64,000 nt of DNA from Bradyrhizobium frederickii. Lineage in GTDB: Bacteria > Pseudomonadota > Alphaproteobacteria > Rhizobiales > Xanthobacteraceae. A program made the translations under genes and the position numbers. Every line of letters starts with the position of its first letter. Positions within the stretch are counted from its first letter, which is position 1. The DNA is taken from positions 92,625 to 156,624 of the forward strand of contig NZ_SPQS01000020.1 in the NCBI RefSeq assembly GCF_004570865.1, written 5' to 3'. Under the pieces are notes generated by a model, which ran no database searches, was not told where the DNA came from, and saw only the letters and a list, made by a program, of their open reading frames with translations. Positions 38,146 to 50,572 of this stretch are shown in pieces.

Positions 38146-40047
38146 TCACGACTTCTTTGCGATCCGTGCCGCCTTGTCTGCGTCGTACCACCAGATGAAC
38201 GGGAAGCCGGACTGGCCGTATTGCGGCAATTCCGCCGGTCGGCCAAAGCGGTCCCAGCGCGCGGTGCGCACCTTGGTATAGGTCCACTGCGGCACGACGT
38301 AGTGATTCCACAGCAGCACGCGGTCGAGCGCCTTGGTCGCGGCGACGAGATCGTCGCGATCGGTGGCGTAGATGACCCGTTCGATCAGCTTGTCGATCGC
38401 GGGATTCTTGATGCCGGCGATGTTGCGCGACCCCGGGATATCAGCCGACTTGGATGACCAGAACTCGCGCTGCTCGTTGCCCGGCGACTGCGACTCGCCC
38501 CAGGAGTTGGTGACGATGTCGAAATCCCACTCGCGCGTCCGGTTCTCGTACTGGGTCGGATCGACGGTGCGCACGCTGACGGCGATGCCGAGCCGCTCCA
38601 GGGAGGGCTTATAGAACAGCGTGATCCGCTCGAAGCTCGGATCCGAGTTCAGCAATTCGAGGGTGAACTGGGCGCCGGTCTTGACGTCGACCAGCTTGCG
38701 GTCGCGCACCTCGTAGCCGGCCTCCTTGAACAGGCGCAGCGCCTCGCGCAGATTGTCGCGCACGGCTTCCGGATTGCCGCCGACCGGATTGGTGTAGGCC
38801 GTGGTGAAGACTTCGGGCGGGACCTGGGCGCGGACGGTTTCGAGGATATCGAGCTCCTTGCCCTGCGGCACGCCGGTTGCCATGAGCTCGTCGATACCAT
38901 CGAAATAGCTGCTGACGCGCTTGTACTGGCCGAAGAATATCTGCTTGTTCATCTCCTCGAAGTCGAACGCGTAGTTGAGCGCACGCCGCACGCGCGGATC
39001 GCTGAACTTGGCGCGGCGCAGGTTCGGCACGAAGGCCTGCATCACGCCCGAGCTGCGATTGGCGAATTCTTCGAGGATCACGCGCTTTTCGGTCACGGCC
39101 GGGAAGTCGTAGGCGGTCGCCCAATTCTTCGCGCTGTTCTCGGTGCGCCAATCGACCTGGTCGGCCTTGAAAGCCTCGATCGCCACGGTGGCGTCGCGGA
39201 AATATTCGTAGCGCAGCTCGTCGAAATTGTTGCGGCCGACATTGGCAGGCAGGTCGCGGCCCCAGTACTCCTTGACCCGCTCCAGCGCGATCGACCGTCC
39301 TGCAACGAAGTCCTTGACCCTGTAGGGACCGGAGCCGAGCGGCACTTCGAGCGTGGTCGCCGAAACATCCCGCTTGCGGCCCTGCGCGTCCGTCCCCTCC
39401 CACCAATGCTTCGGCAGGACCGTGAGCTGACCCACGATCTGCGGCAGCTCGCGGTTGCCCGGCGCATCGAATACGAATTTCACCTCGCGTTCGCCAACCT
39501 TCTCAGCCCGGACCACATGGCTGTAATAGGCCGAGTACATCGGGTGGTGCTTCTTGAAGGAATCGAGCGAGAAGATCACGTCATCGGCGGTGACTGGCTT
39601 GCCGTCGTGCCATTTGGCCTCCGGCCGCAGGCGGTAGGTGACGAAGGAGAAATCATCGGGATGGCTGACGGCCTCGGCCAGCGCGCCGTACTCGGTCGAG
39701 ACCTCGTCGAGCGAAGCCGTCATCAGGGATTCGTAGATGAATGCGACCGCGCCTGCGACCTGCCCCTTCACGCCCGACACGACGATGTTGAAATTGTCGA
39801 AGGTGCCGACGGCAATCTGGCGGGCGACGCCGCCCTTGGGCGCTTCCGGATTGACGTAGTCGAAGCGCTTGAAGTCGGCGGGGTACTTCACCTTTCCGAA
39901 CAGGGATAGCGCATGGCGCCAGGGTAGCTCACCGGCGGATTGCGCCTGCGCTGAGCCGATAGCGGCAACGCCCGCCACGGAACCGAGGACGGGAAGCGCT
40001 GCGGCCGCAGTGCCGGTGAGCAGGAGATCGCGTCGGGTAATGGCCAA
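38146..40047 (-). CDS. peptide-binding protein of Yej system, first copy
   Basis: A 633-residue family 5 solute-binding protein. It has a twin-arginine signal TRRDLLLTGTAAAALPVLG and a cleavage region ending AQA. The mature start reads LPWRHALSLFGKVKYPADFKRFDYVNPEAPKGG and the body shows VTADDVIFSLD. It is the first gene of the minus-strand operon, followed by the second binding protein and yejBEF. This order, two binding proteins then BEF, is the notable feature. Confidence 0.92.
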   Translation of the reverse strand: MAITRRDLLLTGTAAAALPVLGSVAGVAAIGSAQAQSAGELPWRHALSLFGKVKYPADFKRFDYVNPEAPKGGVARQIAVGTFDNFNIVVSGVKGQVAGAVAFIYESLMTASLDEVSTEYGALAEAVSHPDDFSFVTYRLRPEAKWHDGKPVTADDVIFSLDSFKKHHPMYSAYYSHVVRAEKVGEREVKFVFDAPGNRELPQIVGQLTVLPKHWWEGTDAQGRKRDVSATTLEVPLGSGPYRVKDFVAGRSIALERVKEYWGRDLPANVGRNNFDELRYEYFRDATVAIEAFKADQVDWRTENSAKNWATAYDFPAVTEKRVILEEFANRSSGVMQAFVPNLRRAKFSDPRVRRALNYAFDFEEMNKQIFFGQYKRVSSYFDGIDELMATGVPQGKELDILETVRAQVPPEVFTTAYTNPVGGNPEAVRDNLREALRLFKEAGYEVRDRKLVDVKTGAQFTLELLNSDPSFERITLFYKPSLERLGIAVSVRTVDPTQYENRTREWDFDIVTNSWGESQSPGNEQREFWSSKSADIPGSRNIAGIKNPAIDKLIERVIYATDRDDLVAATKALDRVLLWNHYVVPQWTYTKVRTARWDRFGRPAELPQYGQSGFPFIWWYDADKAARIAKKS

Positions 40048-40203
40048 ATCAACATCCCTGTCTTGAAGGAGGCTACTCCTTTAAGTTCCCAATATAGGCG
40101 AGGTTTCGACCGAATATGTTGCTTTTTCCTCATCTTGAAAGGCCGGACGGCCTGTCAGATGCGGCCAAACGCCCCGATAAATTCACCGGGAGGCCCGGAT
40201 ACG

Positions 40204-40231
40204 AAAACGGCCAGGCTTCTCAGCCTGGCCG
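40204..40231 (-). terminator. rho-independent terminator of cycM
   Basis: On the minus strand, CGGCCAGGC, loop TGAGAA, GCCTGGCCG, then TTTT. It lies about 33 bp past the cycM stop. The remaining bases up to the binding-protein start at 40047 form its promoter region; no clear motif was seen. Confidence 0.85.
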
Positions 40232-40263
40232 CCTATTCCAAGACAGGTTGTTGAGGCCTTACT

Positions 40264-40821
40264 TCACTTCGACGCGGTCGGCAGCGGCTGCGGATGCTCC
40301 GACAGCGAATTCAGATAGGCGATGACATCGGCGCGCTCGGAATCCTTGGGAATACCGGCGAAGCCCATCGCGGTGCCCGGGATAAAGCCCTTCGGATTGG
40401 CGATGAACTTGTTGAGATCGTCGAAGGTCCAGGTGCCGCCCTTGGCCTTGATGGCGGCCGAGAAATTGAAGCCGCCGCGGCCCTCGCCTCGCTTCTCGCC
40501 GACGACGCCGTAGAGGTTCGGACCGACGCGATTCGGGCCGCCTTTCTCGAAAGTGTGACAGGCGCCGCACTTCTTGGCGGCCGCCGCGCCCTTCTCGACG
40601 GAGGCGGTCTGGAGCAGCTTTTCGATCGGCTCTGAGGAGGCAGCAGCAGCGGCGCCGCCTTCCTTGCCGTGGCCGGCGTCTTCTTTCACGGCGATCTCGA
40701 AGCCCGGCTTTTCCGGCATCTTGGGCGAAAACAGCGCATTCGCGGTGAAGCTCGTCACCAGCAGAAGGAGACAGGTGCCGAGCACGGCACCGAGAATTTT
40801 ATTGAGTTCGAAAGAGTCCAT
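40264..40821 (-). CDS. cycM: membrane-anchored cytochrome c, CycM type
   Basis: A 185-residue class I cytochrome c with an uncleaved N-terminal membrane anchor (ILGAVLGTCLLLLVTSFTANALF). An Ala/Gly-rich linker follows, then the haem site CGACH near residue 86, with a distal methionine in GTAMGFAGI. It matches CycM (cytochrome c552) of Bradyrhizobium, which carries electrons from the bc1 complex to aa3 oxidase. It is a single-gene unit with its own terminator, divergent from kdsB. Confidence 0.93.
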   Translation of the reverse strand: MDSFELNKILGAVLGTCLLLLVTSFTANALFSPKMPEKPGFEIAVKEDAGHGKEGGAAAAASSEPIEKLLQTASVEKGAAAAKKCGACHTFEKGGPNRVGPNLYGVVGEKRGEGRGGFNFSAAIKAKGGTWTFDDLNKFIANPKGFIPGTAMGFAGIPKDSERADVIAYLNSLSEHPQPLPTASK

Positions 40822-41054
40822 TTCCGGCTAGGCCCCACACCGCAAGAAGGATCGAGCGGCCGGGCGGCCGCCAGGACGAGCCTCGGGAGAATCAACCGTT
40901 CCCTATCGTTTCCCCGAGTTTTGCCATTGAGATATCGGTTTGCCCGGGGTCTGGCAACCCGTATAAGCGAGCCGGCTTCAGGCCCGTCCCCACTCCCTTT
41001 CTCGGCGCGAAAAACGCCCCGTTTCCAGGCCCTTGACCCCAAGAACTTGAACCC

Positions 41055-41795
41055 ATGATCGACCCTCGCATCCTGGTGCTGATCCCGGCCCGTATGGCCG
41101 CCACCCGCCTGCCCGGCAAGCCGCTCGCCGATATCGCGGGCCTGCCGATGATCGTCCACGTGCTGCGCCGCGCCGAGGCCGCCGCCATCGGCCGGGTCGC
41201 GGTTGCAACCGACACGCCGGAGATCGCCTCGGTCGTCACCGCCCATGGCGGCGAAGCCGTTATGACCCGCCCCGACCACCCATCCGGCTCCGACCGCATC
41301 CACGAAGCCATGCGGAAACTCGACCCCGAGGGCAAGGCCGAGATCGTGGTCAATCTCCAGGGGGATTTCCCAACCATCACGATCGACAACATCCGCGAGG
41401 TGCTGCCTCCCCTGCAAGACCCGGCCGTGGACATCGCGACCCTGGCCTCGCAGATTCACACCGAGGAAGAGGACCTCGCGCCGAGCGTGGTGAAGGCGAT
41501 CGGAACCTCGCTTGGCGGCAGGCGGATGCGCGCGCTTTATTTTACCCGCGCGACCGCCCCTTACGGCGACGGACCGCGTTACCACCATATCGGGCTCTAT
41601 GCCTACCGCCGCGCCGCGCTGGAGCGCTACGTCTCGCTTCCGCCGTCTCCGCTGGAATTGCAGGAGAAGCTCGAGCAGCTCCGCGCGCTGGAGGCCGGAA
41701 TGCGCATCGACTTCACCATCGTGGATACAGTGCCCCGCGGAGTTGACACGCCGGCGGACCTGGAAACCGCCCGCAGCATCCTTTCCAAATCCTGA
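41055..41795 (+). CDS. kdsB: 3-deoxy-manno-octulosonate cytidylyltransferase
   Basis: KdsB activates Kdo with CTP for lipopolysaccharide inner-core synthesis. The 246-residue protein has the nucleotide-binding start VLIPARMAATRLPGKPLADI, VATDTPEI, TRPDHPSGSDRI near residue 75 and VNLQGDFP near 98. The gene is followed 21 bp later by pheA, with no obvious pathway link. Confidence 0.95.
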   Translation: MIDPRILVLIPARMAATRLPGKPLADIAGLPMIVHVLRRAEAAAIGRVAVATDTPEIASVVTAHGGEAVMTRPDHPSGSDRIHEAMRKLDPEGKAEIVVNLQGDFPTITIDNIREVLPPLQDPAVDIATLASQIHTEEEDLAPSVVKAIGTSLGGRRMRALYFTRATAPYGDGPRYHHIGLYAYRRAALERYVSLPPSPLELQEKLEQLRALEAGMRIDFTIVDTVPRGVDTPADLETARSILSKS

Positions 41796-41816
41796 GCCGC
41801 TGTTACAAGGCCGATC

Positions 41817-42677
41817 ATGAGCAAGATGAAGATCGCATTCCAGGGCGAACCCGGAGCCAATTCCCACATCGCCATCGTCGAGGCCTATCCCGAGGCCGAG
41901 CCGATGCCCTGCGCTACCTTCGAGGACGCCCTGTCGGCGATCTCGTCGGGCGAGGCCGATCTCGGCATGATCCCGATCGAGAATTCGGTGGCGGGCCGCG
42001 TCGCCGACATCCATCACCTCCTGCCGGCCTCCGGTCTCTTCATCATCGGCGAGTGGTTTCTCCCCGTTCGGCATCAGCTGATGGCGGTGAAGGGGACCAG
42101 GCTCGAAGACATCAGGAGCGTCGAGAGCCATGTGCATGCGCTCGGCCAGTGCCGCCGCATCATCCGCAAGCTCGGCATCAAGCCGATCGTGCACGCCGAT
42201 ACCGCCGGCAGCGCCCGCGACATCTCGGAACGCAAGGACAAGACCGTCGCGGCGATCGCCTCGCGCCTCGCCGCAAAGATCTATGGCCTCGACATACTCG
42301 CCGATGACATCGAGGACGAGGCTCACAACACCACGCGCTTCGTGGTGCTGGCACGCGAGCCGAGATGGGCCGCGCAGGGCTCCGGCCCGCTGGTCACGAC
42401 GTTTGTTTTCCGGGTGCGCAATTTACCGGCCGCGCTCTACAAGGCGCTCGGCGGCTTTGCCACCAACGGCGTCAACATGACCAAGCTCGAAAGCTACATG
42501 ATCGACGGCAATTTCTTCGCCACGCAGTTCTACGCCGACGTCGACGGCCACCCCGAGGACAAGGGCCTCGCTTTCGCCATCGAGGAGCTGAAATTCTTCT
42601 CGCGCGAATTCCGCATCGTGGGCGTATATCCGGGACATCCGTTCCGCGCGACGTTCAGCGAATCGCAGCAGGGTTAG
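41817..42677 (+). CDS. pheA: prephenate dehydratase
   Basis: A monofunctional 286-residue PheA converting prephenate to phenylpyruvate for phenylalanine synthesis. The catalytic domain shows FQGEPGANSHIA, GMIPIENSVAGRV and the NTTRFVVLAR motif near residue 168. The C-terminal ACT domain (FRVRNLPAALYKALGGFATNGVNMTKLESYM) is the phenylalanine feedback site; the usual ESRP is ESYM here. There is no chorismate mutase domain. Confidence 0.94.
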   Translation: MSKMKIAFQGEPGANSHIAIVEAYPEAEPMPCATFEDALSAISSGEADLGMIPIENSVAGRVADIHHLLPASGLFIIGEWFLPVRHQLMAVKGTRLEDIRSVESHVHALGQCRRIIRKLGIKPIVHADTAGSARDISERKDKTVAAIASRLAAKIYGLDILADDIEDEAHNTTRFVVLAREPRWAAQGSGPLVTTFVFRVRNLPAALYKALGGFATNGVNMTKLESYMIDGNFFATQFYADVDGHPEDKGLAFAIEELKFFSREFRIVGVYPGHPFRATFSESQQG

Positions 42678-42800
42678 TCTCGTGTCCCGGACGCGCGAAG
42701 CGCGAGCCGGGACCCAGGGCTGCAATACCCATAGGCGCGATGGGCCCCGGCTCAGCAGCGCACCGCCGAAGAGGCGCTGCGCTGCGTCAGGGGCACGAGA
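42678..42800. repeat. long palindromic interspersed repeat after pheA
   Basis: The ends are complementary: CTCGTGTCCCGGACGCG at the left and GCGTCAGGGGCACGAG at the right, with inner hairpins (GCGCGAAGCGCG). The style matches other elements in this window. Confidence 0.75.
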
Positions 42801-42805
42801 GCGGG

Positions 42806-43825
42806 TTACGCGACTTCTCTCTTCACCAACCCGAACGCCTCCGCCAGCAGCGAATAGGACTTCTTCCGCGCCTCGTGATCGTACACGGCGGTGATGACCA
42901 TCAGTTCGTCCGGCTTGCTCGCGTCGATCAACGGCTGCAGCTTCCTCTGCACGGTCGCGGGGCTGCCGACGAACAGGCGGGAACGGTTGCGCAGGATCGA
43001 GGTGCGCTCGGCGTCGGAGTAGGGATAGGCCAGCGCCTCCTCCACGCTCGGCAACGGCAGATATTGGCCGCGGTCGCGGCGCAGCCGGTTGAGGTCGAAC
43101 GAGCTGGCGAGCCGTTCGGCCTCCGCATCGGTATCGGCCGCGATGACGGCAACCGCGAGGATCGCATGCGGGTCCGCACGCCAGGCCGAGGGCTGGAAGC
43201 GGTTGCGGTAATGCACCATCGCATCGATCGCATCGTGGGACGCGAAGTGATGGGCGAAGGCGAAGCCCATGCCGATCTGCGCGGCCAGCTCCGAGGAATA
43301 ATCGCTGGAGCCGAGCAGCCAGATCGGCGGCAGGGCCGTGTCGTCGGGCATGGCGACGACGTTGTTGTAGGGGTGTCCCGCAGGGAATTCGCGGGTCTGC
43401 CACAGAATCAACTCGTGCAGCCGCTCCAGGAAATCGTCGCCCTCGCGCCGATCGAGCCGGCTGCGCAGCGCGTAGGCCGTCGCACCGTCGGTGCCGGGCG
43501 CGCGACCGAGGCCAAGGTCAATGCGGCCGGGAAACAGCGCCTCCAGCATCTTGAAGCGCTCGGCCACCACCAGCGGGGCGTGGTTGGGCAGCATCACCCC
43601 GCCGGAGCCGACGCGGATGTGCTGCGTCACCGCTGCGATCTGGCCGATCATGACGTCGGGCGCAGGACTCGCGACGGAGGCAAGGTTGTGGTGCTCGGCG
43701 AGCCAATAGCGGACATAGCCGAGCCCATCGACATGGCGTGCCAGATCGATGCTGTTGCGCAGCGCCGCGGCGGGCTTGGTACCGGTGGTGACGACGGAGA
43801 GGTCGAGAACTGAGAGCGGGATCAT
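42806..43825 (-). CDS. LLM-class flavin-dependent oxidoreductase
   Basis: A 339-residue luciferase-like monooxygenase family member. It shows LSVLDLSVV.TG at the start, RYWLAEHHN near residue 40, RVGSGGVMLPNHAPLVVAERF, RIDLGLGRAPGTD near 103 and LGSSDYSSELAAQIG. These enzymes use reduced FMN or F420; the alkanal-type subgroup fits best. The substrate is unknown. It converges on pheA across a palindromic repeat. Confidence 0.88.
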   Translation of the reverse strand: MIPLSVLDLSVVTTGTKPAAALRNSIDLARHVDGLGYVRYWLAEHHNLASVASPAPDVMIGQIAAVTQHIRVGSGGVMLPNHAPLVVAERFKMLEALFPGRIDLGLGRAPGTDGATAYALRSRLDRREGDDFLERLHELILWQTREFPAGHPYNNVVAMPDDTALPPIWLLGSSDYSSELAAQIGMGFAFAHHFASHDAIDAMVHYRNRFQPSAWRADPHAILAVAVIAADTDAEAERLASSFDLNRLRRDRGQYLPLPSVEEALAYPYSDAERTSILRNRSRLFVGSPATVQRKLQPLIDASKPDELMVITAVYDHEARKKSYSLLAEAFGLVKREVA

Positions 43826-44201
43826 GGTGCCTTAACCTAACGAAGGGCCGTGCGGCGGCAATGGCAGGCTGCGCAGGTCAGAGGGTACGGAGGGACGGGT
43901 CGTCGTGGAAAACGACGGTTGGGACAAATTACATCCGTAACATGCAAACTTCATCCTGCCCACCAACGAAACTGACCCTTGAGAAGGCGCCTGAATCAAA
44001 TAACTCAATTATATTACAATATGTTATTCCAATTCATCCACCTTCCCACAACAAGGCCATTCAGCATCAAATTTCACGATATCCGCGCATTAGTGGGCTA
44101 CTTCCCATCATCGATGGGCTGTCGACCAGACCGCCTTTGCCTTATCTTAGGCACTCCCAAGCTAGACCCCACGGCCGGCGGAAATTGGAGTGAGTGGTGC
44201 C
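43826..44201. other. A+T-rich intergenic region upstream of metF with palindrome
   Basis: About 375 bp without a supported gene. A local A+T-rich core holds ATATT-AC-AATAT at 44011-44022, flanked by AATAAC (43999-44004) and GTTATT (44023-44028), candidate operator sequences for metF. No recognisable SAM-II riboswitch or cobalamin riboswitch fold was seen by eye. A short open frame at 43861-44193 looks unlike a protein. Confidence 0.4.
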
Positions 44202-45113
44202 ATGACTGACGTAACGACGCCTGCGACAGCCGACGGGCACCTGAAGCAGCCTGCGATCTCGTTCGAGTTCTTTCCGCCCAAGACCGAGGAGATGGAGCGC
44301 AATCTCTGGGACACCATCAACCGGCTCGCCCCGCTGGAGCCGAAATTCGTCTCGGTGACCTACGGCGCCGGCGGCTCGACCCGCGAGCGCACCCATTCCA
44401 CCATCGCCCGCATCCTCAAGGAGACCGCGCTGCTGCCCGCGGCGCATCTGACCTGCGTCGGCGCCTCGCGCGGCGAGATCGACGAGATCGTCGACCGCTA
44501 TCACGAGGTCGGCGTCCGCCACATCGTGGCCTTGCGCGGCGATCCCGTCGGCGGCATCGGCACGCCATATGCGAGCCATCCCGACGGCTACCAGAACTCG
44601 GCCGACCTCGTCGCCGGAATCAAGAAGCGGCACGGCGACATCGAAGTCAGCGTGTCGGCCTATCCCGAGAAGCACCCCGAGGCGCGCGACTTCGACGCCG
44701 ACATCGACACGCTGAAGGCCAAGGTCGATGCCGGGGCGACGCGCGCGATCACCCAGGTGTTCTTCGACAACGACCTCTACTTCCGCTATCGCGACCGCGT
44801 CCGCGCCCGCGGCATCAACATTCCGATCGTGCCGGGCATCATGCCCATGCACAATTTCAAGCAGGCCCGCAATTTCGTCACCCGCGCCGGCACCACGGTG
44901 CCGGACTGGTTCGCCGCGAAATTCGAGGGCCTCGACGAGGACGCCGAGACCCGCAAGCTGGTGGCCGCGACGGTGGCAGCCGGCCAGGTGCAGAAGCTCG
45001 CCAAGCACGGCGTCGACACCTTCCATTTCTACACCATGAACCGCGCCGATCTCGTGTTCGCGATCAGCCATTTGCTCGGCATCCGGGCCAAGAGCGTCCA
45101 GAAGGCTGCGTGA
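44202..45113 (+). CDS. metF: methylenetetrahydrofolate reductase
   Basis: A 303-residue MetF, the flavoprotein that reduces 5,10-methylene-THF to 5-methyl-THF. Visible: ISFEFFPPKT at the start with the catalytic Glu, VSVTYGAGGSTR, HLTCVGAS, ALRGDPVGG and ITQVFFDN near residue 178, with PGIMP. ATG 44202 is preceded by GGAG; a GTG at 44190 overlaps that site and is less likely. metH follows after 6 bp, so the two enzymes of methyl transfer are coupled. Confidence 0.95.
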   Translation: MTDVTTPATADGHLKQPAISFEFFPPKTEEMERNLWDTINRLAPLEPKFVSVTYGAGGSTRERTHSTIARILKETALLPAAHLTCVGASRGEIDEIVDRYHEVGVRHIVALRGDPVGGIGTPYASHPDGYQNSADLVAGIKKRHGDIEVSVSAYPEKHPEARDFDADIDTLKAKVDAGATRAITQVFFDNDLYFRYRDRVRARGINIPIVPGIMPMHNFKQARNFVTRAGTTVPDWFAAKFEGLDEDAETRKLVAATVAAGQVQKLAKHGVDTFHFYTMNRADLVFAISHLLGIRAKSVQKAA

Positions 45114-45119
45114 GAGAAG

Positions 45120-48974
<3,855 letters not shown>

Positions 48975-49002
48975 TCGCGCCTCAAAACAAAAATTGCGAA
49001 AA

Positions 49003-49031
49003 CAACCCCATGCACAGTAGCGATGGGGTTG
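49003..49031. terminator. hairpin after metH
   Basis: CAACCCCAT and ATGGGGTTG with an 11-base loop, 29 bp after the metH stop. On the minus strand TTTTCGC follows, so it may stop antisense transcription; on the plus strand there is no T-run. Confidence 0.45.
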
Positions 49032-49217
49032 AAATGCTTGAGAAATTTCGGCCTTGCCGAAGCGAGTTGCCGGCGTCGGGCAAAACAGCGGCAATATTCC
49101 ATCGTCGGCTGCTGCGGCCGTTGCACGCTCCGGCCTTGATTGCCTTCGCCTGCAGCCCCCACGAGCGAAGCGAGGTGCGGGACCGGTCTATCGCATTCGA
49201 GAGCTTCTCCCTGCGGC

Positions 49218-49263
49218 CATCCTTCGAGACGCCGCGCGAAGAGCGCGGCTCCTCAGGATGAGG
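49218..49263. repeat. palindromic repeat, intact copy
   Basis: CATCCTTCGAGACGCC, an inner GCGCGAAGAGCGC hairpin, and GGCTCCTCAGGATGAGG. This repeat family is widespread in Bradyrhizobium-like genomes. It lies in a 480-bp gene-free stretch (48975-49454) that holds little else besides repeats. Confidence 0.8.
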
Positions 49264-49308
49264 ACGGAGTGTGCGGCAGCAGTTTCAGCGGGCATCGATG
49301 CCACTTAG

Positions 49309-49388
49309 CCTCATCCTGAGGAGACCGCCACCGGGTCCGCGCATAGCGCGCCCGATGACAGGCTCCGCGGTCGTTTCGAAGGACGAGG
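49309..49388. repeat. same palindromic repeat, interrupted by a 44-bp unit
   Basis: The arms CCTCATCCTGAGGAG (49309-49323) and CGTTTCGAAGGACGAGG (49372-49388) correspond to the intact repeat at 49218, in opposite orientation. Between them, 49327-49370 carries GCCACCGGGTCCGCGC... to ...ACAGGCTCCGCGG, a unit also present at 54805-54849 inside a different repeat. Confidence 0.75.
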
Positions 49389-49454
49389 CGCTTGCTCAGG
49401 CCCTGCCAAGAACTCATATGCGATAACCCTGCCCTCCAGGGAGGGAAGGAAGCC

Positions 49455-50084
49455 CTACCCCTTCGGCGGCGCCAGCGGCTGCACGATCTCCTTGAACGGT
49501 GCCAAGGCCTCACAGCGCTCGGCATGAGCTGCCAGCGCCGGATAGCGCGAGGCGTCGAACAGCTGCGGATGCGCCTCGCGGGTGAAGCGGACGACGCAGG
49601 CCACCGCGACGTCGGCGTGGCCGATCCGATCGCCCAGCCAGTACGGCGTTGCCACCTTGGCCCGCTCGGCCTCGAGCACCTTGAGCACGTCGCCGATCTG
49701 CGCCTGGCAGCGCTCGACCCACAGCGCGAGTTGCTCCTTCCGCAGCACGCGCTCGTAGAGCAGGCTCACCGCCTTGTCGCCGAGGCCGGAGGCGAGCGCG
49801 CAGATGCGCAGATGCCCGCGCCGCTCAGGGCCGCTGCGCGGCAGCATCGCCTGCGCCTCGCCGACGCGCTCGTCGAGATAATCCAGGATGATCATGCTCT
49901 CGATCAGCGCCTCGCCGTCGTCCAGCACCAGGGTCGGCACGCGGCGCAGCGGGTTGTAGGGCGCGATCTTGTCGGCGTCGCCGAAGGTCGACCACGGCCT
50001 GTGCTCGAAGGGAAGGCCGTAAAGCTTCAGCGCAATCGCGACGCGGCGGACGAAGGGGGAATCATATTGGCCGATCAGGAACAT
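49455..50084 (-). CDS. glutathione S-transferase family protein
   Basis: 209 residues with a thioredoxin-like N-terminal half (MFLIGQYDSPFVRRVAIALKLYGLPFE, then RRVPTLVLDDGEALIES.IILDYLDE for glutathione binding) and an all-helical C-terminal half (GDRIGHADVAVACVVRF). The Ser in SPFVRR is the likely thiolate-stabilising residue. The start is ATG 50084; the frame extends upstream without similarity. Specific substrate unknown. Confidence 0.9.
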   Translation of the reverse strand: MFLIGQYDSPFVRRVAIALKLYGLPFEHRPWSTFGDADKIAPYNPLRRVPTLVLDDGEALIESMIILDYLDERVGEAQAMLPRSGPERRGHLRICALASGLGDKAVSLLYERVLRKEQLALWVERCQAQIGDVLKVLEAERAKVATPYWLGDRIGHADVAVACVVRFTREAHPQLFDASRYPALAAHAERCEALAPFKEIVQPLAPPKG

Positions 50085-50206
50085 GGTTCTCGCTCTTCTC
50101 AATCGTTGAACACGGCAGGGCCGACCAGTCTCCACGACCGGCTCGGTGCGGCGCAACAATTATCTCGGAAACGGAGCACGCCCGCAATGCCCTCACGCGC
50201 TACCCG

Positions 50207-50509
50207 TCAAAGCCCGTCCTGGATCGAGCGCTTGATCGCGGCGATGGCGGTCTCGTTGCGCTTGTACATCGTCCACTGCTTGATCCGCTTGGCGCGCACC
50301 AGCTTGGCTGATGTCAGCACCCGCATGTGCTCGCTCAATGTCGGCGCGCTGACGCCGAGCTTTTCGGCGATCAACAAGCCGCAGACGCCGTCCTCGACCA
50401 GGTCGCCATCGGCCTGCTCGCGAAAATGCTTCCGCGGATCGCGCAGCCATTCCAGGATCTGCAGGCGGCGTTCGTTGGCGAGCGCGCGCAAGGCGACAGC
50501 AAATTTCAT
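50207..50509 (-). CDS. ArsR-family transcriptional regulator
   Basis: 100 residues with a winged helix-turn-helix: ALRALANERRLQILEWL, GVCGLLIAEKLGVSAPTLSEHMRVLTSAKLV and KRIKQWTMYKRNE. No ArsR-type metal-binding ELCVCDL motif is present, so it likely senses something other than arsenic. It is divergent from the threonine dehydratase gene; an inverted repeat overlapping its start suggests autoregulation. Confidence 0.88.
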   Translation of the reverse strand: MKFAVALRALANERRLQILEWLRDPRKHFREQADGDLVEDGVCGLLIAEKLGVSAPTLSEHMRVLTSAKLVRAKRIKQWTMYKRNETAIAAIKRSIQDGL

Positions 50510-50525
50510 TTAGCCATTTTGCTAA
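50510..50525. promoter_or_regulatory. inverted repeat over the arsR-type start, candidate operator
   Basis: TTAGC-CATTTT-GCTAA, immediately upstream of the regulator's start codon, in an A+T-rich 60-bp divergent promoter region. ArsR-type repressors usually bind 5-6 bp inverted repeats of this spacing. Confidence 0.45.
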
Positions 50526-50572
50526 TTACCTAATTGATGTCAACTCTCGGATGCGCTATTCTGGACGACATC

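Noticed and set aside
43861..44193. Short open frame upstream of metF
   Set aside because: No ribosome binding site, no hydrophobic or domain pattern, and it spans the A+T-rich promoter-like region.
43826..44201. SAM-II or cobalamin riboswitch before metF
   Set aside because: No recognisable conserved core was seen by eye; a covariance-model search would decide.
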